In this document: one piece after another, positions 30,906 to 38,865 of the stretch
How the letters are laid out: each line of letters begins with the position of its first letter
How positions within the stretch are numbered: position 1 is the stretch's first letter
Virus record (IMG/VR): IMGVR_UViG_3300025849_000022
Location: 1 to 64,000 of that record
Direction: 5' to 3' (one strand)
From: a virus
Length of the DNA: 64,000 nt
Notes under the pieces: model-generated
What the model was told of the DNA's origin: nothing
The model's input: only the letters and a program-made list of their open reading frames with translations
The model's database searches: none
Program-made: the position numbers and the translations under genes

Positions 30906-32018
30906 CTAACTTATGACTGCTCTGTCTGTTACTCTTCTCCAGTTAGTGCCATCACTAAATGCCATTACTGGACCCCCTGTGTCATTGGTTACATAAATCA
31001 TATGCCCAATGTATGCAGATGCATCAGGTACTGATAAAACTGCATATCGTGGAAACTCAACTGGTCCTCCACTTGTTTCAACTACGCCATAGTCACTGTT
31101 GACCAGTGCAACTACTGAATCTGTTAAATTACCATAGTCTAAACTGTCTGTTGCTGAGGCTGTAATTGCACCGTAATCACTTACGGTTTCAAATAAAATT
31201 GATGAAACAGTACCACCTACTGATAGTTTTGCTTCTGCTTCATTATATGTAAATGCAGTTGAACCACCTAATGAACCACTGTCATTATATTGTACATTTG
31301 TATTACTACCTGCTGGGGTGGCATCTACATTTGCAAAACTTACTGTACCACTACCATCTGTTGTTAATACTTGGTTAGCACTACCATCTGCTGTTGGCAT
31401 TGTGTAAACACCATTAACAATTAATGTATTTGCTTTAACAACATTAGGTGCACCGTTTGGTGCTATACTTCCTGTTACATTACCACTTAGGTTACCAACA
31501 AAAGCACCAGCACTAAATGTTTGACCATTAACTGTCCATTCGCCTTCTTCTTCGTCCCAACGAATGTAAACGTTACTTTCGTTACCACGATTAATTAATA
31601 TTCCTGCGTTAGCAGTTGCGGGTTGGTTTGAAGGAAGGTCGCTGTTTAAAACTATTTCATTGTCAGCAATATTGAGAGTCTCGGTATTGATTATAGATTG
31701 TGTACCGTTTACAATTAAATTACCTGTTATGGTAACATCATTTGCAAAGGTATTATCTGTATCAACTCTGGCAAAACTTGTACTATTAATAGTATCTAAT
31801 GTGTCTGCATCACCTACAGTGAGTTTGCTCCATGCTACACTACCGTCTGAAACGGTTGCTATTTTAAGTAATGTATTACTAGAATCGAACCAAAGATCAC
31901 CTGTCGAGATATGATTGACGTCACTGGGTGCGTCAGATGTCCCGTATATTCTAGAACCGCGTTTTCCGATTCTAAAACTGCTTTGCGAGGTACCTTTGGC
32001 ATTCATTATGATTGCCAT
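30906..32018 (-). CDS. Tail-fibre-like structural protein (370 aa)
   Basis: Low-complexity Ser/Thr/Asn/Gly-rich protein with the repeated motif of marine T4-like fibre proteins: VTITGNLIVNGTQSIINTETLN, then IADNEIVLNSD and a GNESNVYIRWDEEEGEW block. The same block recurs in the protein at 34930 (GDSNNVFIGWDESEDK). C-terminal ~70 residues (YAVLSVPDASAYIGHMIYVTNDTGG) look globular, likely a receptor-side domain. Read from a late element at 32105 through a structured leader. Confidence 0.75.
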   Translation of the reverse strand: MAIIMNAKGTSQSSFRIGKRGSRIYGTSDAPSDVNHISTGDLWFDSSNTLLKIATVSDGSVAWSKLTVGDADTLDTINSTSFARVDTDNTFANDVTITGNLIVNGTQSIINTETLNIADNEIVLNSDLPSNQPATANAGILINRGNESNVYIRWDEEEGEWTVNGQTFSAGAFVGNLSGNVTGSIAPNGAPNVVKANTLIVNGVYTMPTADGSANQVLTTDGSGTVSFANVDATPAGSNTNVQYNDSGSLGGSTAFTYNEAEAKLSVGGTVSSILFETVSDYGAITASATDSLDYGNLTDSVVALVNSDYGVVETSGGPVEFPRYAVLSVPDASAYIGHMIYVTNDTGGPVMAFSDGTNWRRVTDRAVIS

Positions 32019-32046
32019 TCGTTACTGCTCTCCAATATGTACTTGT

Positions 32047-32096
32047 CTAGCATTCTGCTAGTCTACATGTAAACATGTAGTCAAATCCTATTAGGA
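32047..32096 (-). repeat. Three consecutive short inverted repeats in a late leader
   Basis: CTAGCA/TGCTAG (32047-32061, loop 3), CTACATGT/ACATGTAG (32063-32080, loop 2) and TCCTA/TAGGA (32086-32096, loop 1). All three would be transcribed in the ~80-base leader of the fibre gene ending at 32018. Confidence 0.7.
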
Positions 32097-32104
32097 CTTA
32101 ACTA

Positions 32105-32112
32105 TATTTATC
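32105..32112 (-). promoter_or_regulatory. Late-type promoter element (GATAAATA)
   Basis: Reading minus GATAAATA, directing the fibre gene 32018-30906. It is divergent from, and only 5 bases away from, the plus-strand late element. Confidence 0.65.
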
Positions 32113-32117
32113 TTTTT

Positions 32118-32125
32118 TATAAATA
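32118..32125 (+). promoter_or_regulatory. Consensus late promoter (TATAAATA), predicted leaderless
   Basis: Exact T4 late consensus TATAAATA followed by 5 bases and the ATG at 32131. In T4 the element spans -13 to -6, so +1 would be the A of the ATG. Confidence 0.8.
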
Positions 32126-32130
32126 TATGT

Positions 32131-32799
32131 ATGAGTACAGAATATACTAAATGGACTGTAGATAGGATACTTGATACAGCACCAATAGAAACAGACAAAC
32201 TACATGTAATGGATGTTGATAACTTTATGCATCCAGATTTGTACGCACAGGTACAAAATTGCATACCATGGAATAATTGGCAAAACGAAGAATTACCAGG
32301 CAGACACGGCTATCATATTAGTCCAGATGAATCGCAAGAAGCATTACAAATAGCCACAGAATATGTATATAATAACCAAGAGGTTTTAGATGCAATAGGT
32401 AATGTTATGAATATGTCAAGTAATGTAAACATTAATCAACCTTTTATGTGGATGGACACAAACAAAAATTCTGTTCATGATGTGCATGTAGACCACCCTT
32501 CCTATTATTATACAGTTCAGCATTCATTAGCAGACAACGATGAATTTGCACATACTGGTACAATGTTTTGGGAGGTTGATTGTGCGTATGATCGGGCAAT
32601 CGATGAAGGATTAGATCCTACCTTTGGAGAGGATAGTAAATTAGTACGAATGGGGCACCAAATGCCTTACATACCTAATAGGGCATACATATTACCAAGA
32701 AGCAGTAAAGGTTGGCATAGTTGTCCGGACCTAACAGTAGAGCCAGATACTATGCAAAGGGTTATGGTTTATTTAATTGCTACTCTTAGGAAAACTTAA
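32131..32799 (+). CDS. 2-oxoglutarate/Fe(II) oxygenase-like protein (222 aa)
   Basis: Segments HDVHVDHPSYYYTVQHSLAD (an HxD iron motif), GTMFWEVD, YIPNRAYILPRSSKGWHSCPDL (distal His) and QRVMVYLIATL follow the double-stranded beta-helix order of 2-oxoglutarate oxygenases. Such enzymes hydroxylate proteins, nucleic acids or small molecules; the substrate here is unknown. One of only three plus-strand genes; its 3' end overlaps the convergent gene by 14 bases. No Shine-Dalgarno precedes the ATG. Confidence 0.6.
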   Translation: MSTEYTKWTVDRILDTAPIETDKLHVMDVDNFMHPDLYAQVQNCIPWNNWQNEELPGRHGYHISPDESQEALQIATEYVYNNQEVLDAIGNVMNMSSNVNINQPFMWMDTNKNSVHDVHVDHPSYYYTVQHSLADNDEFAHTGTMFWEVDCAYDRAIDEGLDPTFGEDSKLVRMGHQMPYIPNRAYILPRSSKGWHSCPDLTVEPDTMQRVMVYLIATLRKT

Positions 32800-33529
32800 C
32801 TCTATTCAAGTAAGTTTCTTTACCACGTGACATCTTGCCTTGTGTATGATCTTTAACATACCCTGTAAGTGATACAATATCGCCTACCTCAGGACCGTTA
32901 GTAGATGAAAAGAATTTTACAATATTGTGATCACCTTCTTTGGCAACATACAAGTAACTGTTACTTCTCCATATAAATTTCTTGTGAAGTATTTCAAGAT
33001 TAAATGTTTCACGATCATGTAACGTTCCAACATACCGACTGTGTTGTGCAAGTTCTTTTTCCATTTTATTAAATGCACGTTGTTTCTGCCCATTTTCATA
33101 AACACTAGGCAAACTAGCAATAATACCAATATCTTTATATTGCACAAACTCTTTGTTAATAAGACCAAGTATGGTTCTTTCAAAGTCACTGATATCTCTT
33201 TTAATTGCTTTAAGACTTAGACCTTTGAAGTATTTAATCATGTGAGCAACATTGTCACTATCAGAATCAATAACTTCGACATCTTTATAATATTTAGATA
33301 AAGTGCTTTTAATACTATTTGTTTTAAATTTCTCAATACCTAGATGGTTATTGATTATAAAAAGGTTAGGCAATTTCTTTTGATAACCATTTTCATCTTC
33401 TTCGATGTTGGCATCCTTTTTGATGTAACCACCATTTACTCTGTTTACTGCTACTGACAATGAAAGAAGATCAGTAAGACTATACTGATCCTCAAACCAT
33501 TTACCTGTTTTTGCTTTTTGTATATTCAT
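32786..33529 (-). CDS. Hypothetical protein (247 aa)
   Basis: Basic, mostly soluble protein (MNIQKAKTGKWFEDQYSLTDLL) with a C-terminal beta-rich segment (GPEVGDIVSLTGYVKDHTQGK) like a small OB or SH3 fold, which may bind nucleic acid. Third gene of an early operon from 34204. No family recognised. Confidence 0.65.
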   Translation of the reverse strand: MNIQKAKTGKWFEDQYSLTDLLSLSVAVNRVNGGYIKKDANIEEDENGYQKKLPNLFIINNHLGIEKFKTNSIKSTLSKYYKDVEVIDSDSDNVAHMIKYFKGLSLKAIKRDISDFERTILGLINKEFVQYKDIGIIASLPSVYENGQKQRAFNKMEKELAQHSRYVGTLHDRETFNLEILHKKFIWRSNSYLYVAKEGDHNIVKFFSSTNGPEVGDIVSLTGYVKDHTQGKMSRGKETYLNRVKFS

Positions 33530-33786
33530 TAAGCGGCCTCTATCATTGAAAGTGGAACACTATATGAACGACCTCGCATATCTACAATGGCCTTCTTAAC
33601 ATTCACTTTGGTAATAATACCAGGTGTGCGTTTTGTTTTTTGAACAACAAATACATTGTCACCAACACTTAGACTTGCTTTAGCATTAAGTGTTTTAACA
33701 GAATTAGTAAATGCAGATAACTCGTTAAGTTCTGATAAACTAAAGTTACTGTTTTTAATTGCTTGTTTAATTTCTAAAAGTTCCAT
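33529..33786 (-). CDS. Hypothetical KOW-like small protein (85 aa)
   Basis: N-terminal helix then SVGDNVFVVQKTKRTPGIITKVNVKKAIVDMRGRSYSVP, a beta pattern with the GDxVxV...GxIxKV order of KOW/SH3-like domains. Possible RNA- or protein-binding. Coupled by TAATG to its neighbours on both sides. Confidence 0.62.
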   Translation of the reverse strand: MELLEIKQAIKNSNFSLSELNELSAFTNSVKTLNAKASLSVGDNVFVVQKTKRTPGIITKVNVKKAIVDMRGRSYSVPLSMIEAA

Positions 33787-34163
33787 TATACGTTCCTCAC
33801 TATGTTTGCATTACTATAATCTAAGATGTTACCTTTCTCATCTCTACCAGGAGATGTTGTAGCATGTAAAATGCTATCAAACTCTCTAATATCAATACCA
33901 GTTCTATTAAGAACACTATCAATAACTCTATCTCTCATCACCTTAAGATGAGGAACATTAACACTTACAGGATACTCAGAACCTTCTGGGTGGTCAATGT
34001 TTTCTTCATGTCCATACCACATTTCTTCTAACGAAGTAAGTTGTATATTTACAGATTTGCCATCATCTTCGTTGGCATTGTAGCAAGTAAAAGAACCAAT
34101 ATGATATCCAGGTATGGAAACAATTTTGTCCTTGCTTTGATTTTTTGTATTTAAGTTTTGCAT
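33786..34163 (-). CDS. Hypothetical protein (125 aa)
   Basis: First gene of an early operon, GGTAGGAGG site ahead of its ATG. Soluble protein (MQNLNTKNQSKDKIVSIPGYHIGSFT) with IDHPEGSEYPVSVNVPHLKVMRDRVID. No family known. Confidence 0.66.
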   Translation of the reverse strand: MQNLNTKNQSKDKIVSIPGYHIGSFTCYNANEDDGKSVNIQLTSLEEMWYGHEENIDHPEGSEYPVSVNVPHLKVMRDRVIDSVLNRTGIDIREFDSILHATTSPGRDEKGNILDYSNANIVRNV

Positions 34164-34203
34164 TAAGACCTCCTACCGTCTGTGTTTGCTAAATTATGTA
34201 TAT

Positions 34204-34232
34204 ATTATAGCAAATTATAGGGTCGAGGTCAA
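34204..34232 (-). promoter_or_regulatory. Early sigma70-type promoter (34163 operon)
   Basis: Reading minus: AGGTTGACC, 17 bp, TATAAT. The TGA in the -35 is also the stop codon of the HAD gene (34229-34231). Leader has GGTAGGAGG. Confidence 0.85.
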
Positions 34233-34825
34233 CCTTTTTGCACAATTAAATTGTATATTTCTTCCCAATTTTTGCACACATTTGCAGGACCATCGTAGTG
34301 CATATTGTGTCCATGCTCAACTAAGATACCTTTTAGACCGGCATCAATACCCCAATCTACGTTCTGTGGTTTGTCTTCTATCCAGTATGCTCCTGGATAT
34401 TTTTTACCAAACTCTAACAATATTTCGTCTTTGTCTGCGCCTGTGTCTAAACAAATAACTTCTTTAAAACAGTCATCACCAAACAGTTTATTTAAGTTCT
34501 TAGTTCTAAGTTCTTGTGCGTAAGGGTCTAAACTCAAACTTGTAATTGCTACAAATTGATATTGATGTTGCTCGTGTAACTTCTTAACAAAGTATTGAGC
34601 ATCACGAAGTGGAGGAAGGAATCCTATTGCCGCACTTTCATTAAAGTTTTTAATTACTTGATCACCAGTAGAGTCGTTTCTTAGATCAAACTTTTCTCTA
34701 ATGCTGTAATGTAACCTGTGATTTTCTACTGGAAAGTGTCCTCTGTGTTCCATCCAATTATGGAATGCAAACTCCCAGTCCAATACTACGCCATCGCAAT
34801 CTGTTAATATAATTTTATTTTTCAT
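34229..34825 (-). CDS. HAD-superfamily hydrolase (198 aa)
   Basis: Start at MKNKIILTDCDG (34825). HAD motif I is LTDCDGVVLDWE, motif II AITSLSLDP, and motif III/IV WIEDKPQNVDWG. Small phage HAD phosphatases of this type are frequent in marine T4-like genomes and probably act on nucleotides or sugar phosphates. The ATG is exactly 6 bases from TATAAT with no Shine-Dalgarno, predicting a leaderless message. Confidence 0.85.
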   Translation of the reverse strand: MKNKIILTDCDGVVLDWEFAFHNWMEHRGHFPVENHRLHYSIREKFDLRNDSTGDQVIKNFNESAAIGFLPPLRDAQYFVKKLHEQHQYQFVAITSLSLDPYAQELRTKNLNKLFGDDCFKEVICLDTGADKDEILLEFGKKYPGAYWIEDKPQNVDWGIDAGLKGILVEHGHNMHYDGPANVCKNWEEIYNLIVQKG

Positions 34826-34831
34826 ACATGT

Positions 34832-34860
34832 ATTATACATTCTTTTATCCTCTGTGTCAA
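34832..34860 (-). promoter_or_regulatory. Sigma70 promoter, predicted leaderless (HAD gene)
   Basis: Reading minus: TTGACA, 17 bp, TATAAT, 6 bases, ATG at 34825. Fully consensus hexamers. Confidence 0.85.
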
Positions 34861-34866
34861 GTCAAA

Positions 34867-34892
34867 AGAAAAGCGACCGAAGTCGCTTTTCT
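34867..34892 (-). terminator. Rho-independent terminator with UUCG tetraloop
   Basis: Reading minus: 11-bp perfect stem AGAAAAGCGAC / GTCGCTTTTCT closed by TTCG, followed by TTTGAC. Ends the fibre gene 34930, seven bases before the HAD promoter. Confidence 0.88.
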
Positions 34893-34929
34893 AAGTTGTT
34901 TTTGATTAGCCTAAACTATTCAAATGATA

Positions 34930-36702
34930 TTATACATATTTGTATTCAACAACACCTGTTACAACACCACCAGTTGGTGTAGCCGCTGTAGTTCCGTCTG
35001 CTTGTACAAACGCAACTTCAACTGCCGCATTCTTGGTTAGTGAACTTGCAAAAGGTAAGTCAACAACATAAGTTCCAACAGCGATATCGTTAGTAGTTGC
35101 CGCCGCTAGTGTATTACCAGCACCTGCATTATCTTTAACTAACATACCGTCTACTGAGCCACCTGATAATAATGTAGTAACGTTTAGAATAACTCTACTT
35201 GCGTAATAAGTTCTTCCTGAAACGTTAGGTACTGTACCTATATCAAAAGTTGAGTCACTGCTGTTTGCTGTGAAACTTGCTCTTAATGTAAGGCCATCAC
35301 CACCGTTATTTTCTACATAGTCAACAACTGCCGCTGAAGTTGGAATAGTAGTATCGTTATCGTTACTGCCAATTCCATCTGCTTCGTCAACAAACTTAGT
35401 GATTGCAATGCTTTCACCACTGTCAGTTAATGTACCAAATGATACAATTCCTGATGCTGTGACATTTACTAATCCAGTAGCACTACCTGAACTGATAGAA
35501 GCAGTTCCGTCTGTTAATGTACCTGCTTGTACTTGACCACTAAATGTACCGGCTGTCATACCAGTAAGTGTAGTATCCATCGCAAAAGTAACGTCATCTG
35601 CTGAGTTACTTGAAGTAATGTTTAATCCACCTAATAGTTTTAACTTATCAGATGCTAATGCTACGACGTTATCTGCCGCGTCATCAGACTGAATTGTTAA
35701 TGATGTTGAAATACTTGCTGTACTTGCCGCTGTAATTCTACCTTGTTGATCAACTGTAAAAGTTGGAACTGCTGTAGAACTACCATATGCACCTGGAGTT
35801 ACTGCTGTATCATCAAGATCAACACTAATTGTTTGTCCTGATGCTGTAGTAGTAATACCTGTGTCACCTGAAATAGTAATAGACTGAGTGTCTAAATCTA
35901 CTGTTCCAGTTCCACTGTCACCTGCTATACCTAAGTCATCGTCTCTGTCTAAGCCATCGACGTATGCTTTCATTTCAGTGTTTGCAGTATTAACGTAGGT
36001 TAACATGTTGCTATTTGCTGTTGTAATTGCTGAATTTAGTGTTGATACTTCACCATCAACAAAAGCCTTAATACTTTGTTGTGTTGCTAGTTTAGTAGCA
36101 CTATCTGAAGCCATATTGTCTTCATCAGCAATATCTGTTATTGTTACTGTACCATCTGATAAAGATCCAAACTGTACTGTGCCTGTGCCAGTAATGTCTG
36201 TACCATCAATCGCCGCCGCTTTAAAGTCTGCCGCTGTGATAGTTAATGCACCAGTACTAGAACCTGTGAAGGTTCCTGTTCCTGCTACAACTTTATCTTC
36301 TGATTCGTCCCATCCAATGAATACGTTATTGCTGTCACCACGTTCGATAATTAAACCGACATCGTTTGATGGTGTACCAGTTGTACCCGTTGCTAGTTCT
36401 AGCAATGAGTCAGCAATAGTTGTGTTCGTTGAACTAACAGTAGTTGTACTACCGTTGACTGTTAAGTCACCAGTAATAACGGCGTCACCGTTAACATTAA
36501 CGGTTGTCGCTGTAATATCATTGGAAAGTAATGATCCTTGTACGTCTACGTTGGCGGCTCTAATAGCCTTCAGTGTTGACCCGTCTGATCCAGTAAATTC
36601 GTAACGATCACTCGCACTCACCCACTTAAATCTTCCGCCACCTTTACCAAGTTGAACGTCATTGGAAATACCTTTTAGACCAAAATTCTTTACATCTGCC
36701 AT
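34930..36702 (-). CDS. Tail-fibre-like structural protein (590 aa)
   Basis: Start chosen at MADVKNFGLKGISNDVQLG (36702), preceded by GGGAGAA; the 17 extra upstream codons overlap the leader. The N-terminus (LKGISNDVQLGKGGGRF) is typical of marine T4-like fibre proteins. The body is Ser/Thr/Asp-rich repeats and includes the AVITGDLTVNGSTTTV and GDSNNVFIGWDES blocks shared with the 30906 protein. End is a beta-rich cap (VEVAFVQADGTTAATPTGG). Late element at 36801. Confidence 0.8.
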   Translation of the reverse strand: MADVKNFGLKGISNDVQLGKGGGRFKWVSASDRYEFTGSDGSTLKAIRAANVDVQGSLLSNDITATTVNVNGDAVITGDLTVNGSTTTVSSTNTTIADSLLELATGTTGTPSNDVGLIIERGDSNNVFIGWDESEDKVVAGTGTFTGSSTGALTITAADFKAAAIDGTDITGTGTVQFGSLSDGTVTITDIADEDNMASDSATKLATQQSIKAFVDGEVSTLNSAITTANSNMLTYVNTANTEMKAYVDGLDRDDDLGIAGDSGTGTVDLDTQSITISGDTGITTTASGQTISVDLDDTAVTPGAYGSSTAVPTFTVDQQGRITAASTASISTSLTIQSDDAADNVVALASDKLKLLGGLNITSSNSADDVTFAMDTTLTGMTAGTFSGQVQAGTLTDGTASISSGSATGLVNVTASGIVSFGTLTDSGESIAITKFVDEADGIGSNDNDTTIPTSAAVVDYVENNGGDGLTLRASFTANSSDSTFDIGTVPNVSGRTYYASRVILNVTTLLSGGSVDGMLVKDNAGAGNTLAAATTNDIAVGTYVVDLPFASSLTKNAAVEVAFVQADGTTAATPTGGVVTGVVEYKYV

Positions 36703-36800
36703 TTTGTATTCTCCCTGAGAGTTTTTTTGAGGGTATTCAACTCCCTCTTTCAATTTTTACATTGTTCCGGAATAATGTGTACTGATGTGTTTTGTAATAG

Positions 36801-36808
36801 TATTTATC
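36801..36808 (-). promoter_or_regulatory. Late-type promoter element (GATAAATA)
   Basis: Reading minus GATAAATA, about 100 bases before the fibre ATG at 36702. The leader holds a GAGGG/CCCTC hairpin; read plus the same hairpin has T-tracts. Confidence 0.6.
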
Positions 36809-36848
36809 TTTCTGCCAGAATAAGTGGCAAAAATCGTATTAGAATAGA

Positions 36849-38861
36849 TTAAATATATGTGACTTTTACGGTGGCATTACCGGCTGTTGCACCGTAATGA
36901 TTGATTCTGAAGTTTACTTCTAATTCATCTGTATTAGAAGAAGGCCATACATACTCTGGATTTGTTATGTATCCACCTGCTGAGCCAGGATCATTGTCGT
37001 CCTGTCCATGTAGGAAATCTGTATCTACTGTGGTACCAACTTCCATTGTGGTTTCTTGTGAACCACCTGTAAATGCTGTGTGTACTTCTACACTAACACT
37101 TTGTATTTTACCACCGGGTGATACATTACCTAAGTCATAATTTGTACTGTTACCAAATCCTCCTACAGGTGCTGTTACATTGTATGTGAGCGTCTGTGCG
37201 TCGGTATTAGCACTATCCTGATCACTTACCTTAGTCCAGGCACTACCATCCCATAAATACAATGCCCATTCACCTACACCGTTATCAATAACGTATGCTT
37301 GGTCACCTGTTGTAGGTGATAATGAATTTCTTGAACTTATGTCAGAAACAACTGTAACACTAGCACTTCTAATACCTTGTTCAACATTCATTGCTAATGG
37401 AAACATACCATTGTGTACACTGAATATACCTGCGTTGTTTTCAAAATTACCTGTGCTATCAAATATATCAATTGGGCCACCATCTGTCCTAGTAAGTTTT
37501 AATTTGCTACCTGTACTTGCTGATGTAAATGAAGGCAGTCCTGACACATTACTTGAACCCACATAAGGATTACCGTTAACATCATTTGAATTATTATATA
37601 TGTTAATAGCATTACCGTTTGCTTCACTCAGTGTTAATGTTGTACTAGTAAATGATGCACTTAAATTAGGAATACTTGCGGCATTTATATCTGTTGCCAT
37701 GTCTTCTGGAATAGCAACTGCTATACCGTAAGCGGCCTGCCCTGCGGCATTGGTTGTAAAGTTTACAGTAGTATTACCACTGCCACCATTAAAGATTGCA
37801 CTAAAAGTAGTATATCCACCAACTAATCCGTATGCTGTACCTGACGCACTTGAACTTACTGTTGTTGGTGCTGGTGAGTCACTTGCTACTATACTTGTTC
37901 CACTTAGTCCATTAATTTGGCTAACAGTTTCTGCTAATGTACTACTAAATCCTGCACCATTAAATGTATGACTGACACCATTAAATTTAACTACTGTACC
38001 GTCTGGTACTGTTGGATTGATTGCTGTACCAATTGTACTTGTTTCAACAGCATTAGCAATCTTTAAGAACATTATTTTACCTGTATCGGATGTAGTTAAA
38101 TCTCCATCCGTATCTGCGTAAATAAAGTCTCCTGCGTTACCAGGTATTGCTGGTACAAAGTCTATAATTCTATTGTTAGGTGATACCATAAACGCATCTG
38201 GACCCGGTCCGCTTTCAACTACAACACCAAAACTCTTACTAACAAGAGCGGCATTAGCCTTAACAAATGAACCGGTATTACTAACAGCAATAACATCACC
38301 TATAGAAAAACCATGTGCGGTTTTTTCTAGTAAGTAATTTAATTGTGGGTTTAAGTATTGAAATCTGCTATTAACGTTAGCATAGAAGTCTGAACTAACT
38401 ATGCCACTTGGTAGTGGATCTAACATTGGATGTCCACTTTCGTTTAATGTGAATATAACACAACTACCAGTATTAAATATACCGTTACCTGTATTACTTT
38501 TAAATGTGTTATAACGTGCAACATCTTCTACTTCGCATGTAACACTTGTAGAACTTTTAGAAGTTACTGAAATAATTTTAAGACATTGTCCAGATGTTGC
38601 TCCTGCTATCCAGTCGCCGACAGTAACATCAAGTCCGTTAAACTCTCTGTCTTTTCTTGTTAAGTGAGAACCATGTGCTTGTGATGTAACAGTAAATGTA
38701 ATAGTCCATTGATAATTTTTTGGTGATGAACCACCTGAGTACCATCTGTCTGCTGAGCCATTTGCGTGTGCCCATAGTGTCTTACCAGTAATACTTGTTA
38801 CATTAACACCTAAAACTTTGTTGGGTACATTGAGTTCTATTTGACTAGTCTTATAAGACAT
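36849..38861 (-). CDS. Virion tail/fibre structural protein (670 aa)
   Basis: Large Ser/Thr/Gly/Asn-rich beta protein (MSYKTSQIELNVPNKVLGVNV) with no enzyme motif. Features include WSGGSSPKN-like loops, GDVIAVSNTGSFVKANAALVSKSFG, and a C-terminal GNSTNYDLGNVSPGGKIQ block ending in short alternating strands. It lies 4 bases after the collagen-like fibre gene, so both are one late unit. Probably a fibre or baseplate-wedge tip component. Confidence 0.7.
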   Translation of the reverse strand: MSYKTSQIELNVPNKVLGVNVTSITGKTLWAHANGSADRWYSGGSSPKNYQWTITFTVTSQAHGSHLTRKDREFNGLDVTVGDWIAGATSGQCLKIISVTSKSSTSVTCEVEDVARYNTFKSNTGNGIFNTGSCVIFTLNESGHPMLDPLPSGIVSSDFYANVNSRFQYLNPQLNYLLEKTAHGFSIGDVIAVSNTGSFVKANAALVSKSFGVVVESGPGPDAFMVSPNNRIIDFVPAIPGNAGDFIYADTDGDLTTSDTGKIMFLKIANAVETSTIGTAINPTVPDGTVVKFNGVSHTFNGAGFSSTLAETVSQINGLSGTSIVASDSPAPTTVSSSASGTAYGLVGGYTTFSAIFNGGSGNTTVNFTTNAAGQAAYGIAVAIPEDMATDINAASIPNLSASFTSTTLTLSEANGNAINIYNNSNDVNGNPYVGSSNVSGLPSFTSASTGSKLKLTRTDGGPIDIFDSTGNFENNAGIFSVHNGMFPLAMNVEQGIRSASVTVVSDISSRNSLSPTTGDQAYVIDNGVGEWALYLWDGSAWTKVSDQDSANTDAQTLTYNVTAPVGGFGNSTNYDLGNVSPGGKIQSVSVEVHTAFTGGSQETTMEVGTTVDTDFLHGQDDNDPGSAGGYITNPEYVWPSSNTDELEVNFRINHYGATAGNATVKVTYI

Positions 38862-38865
38862 AGTA

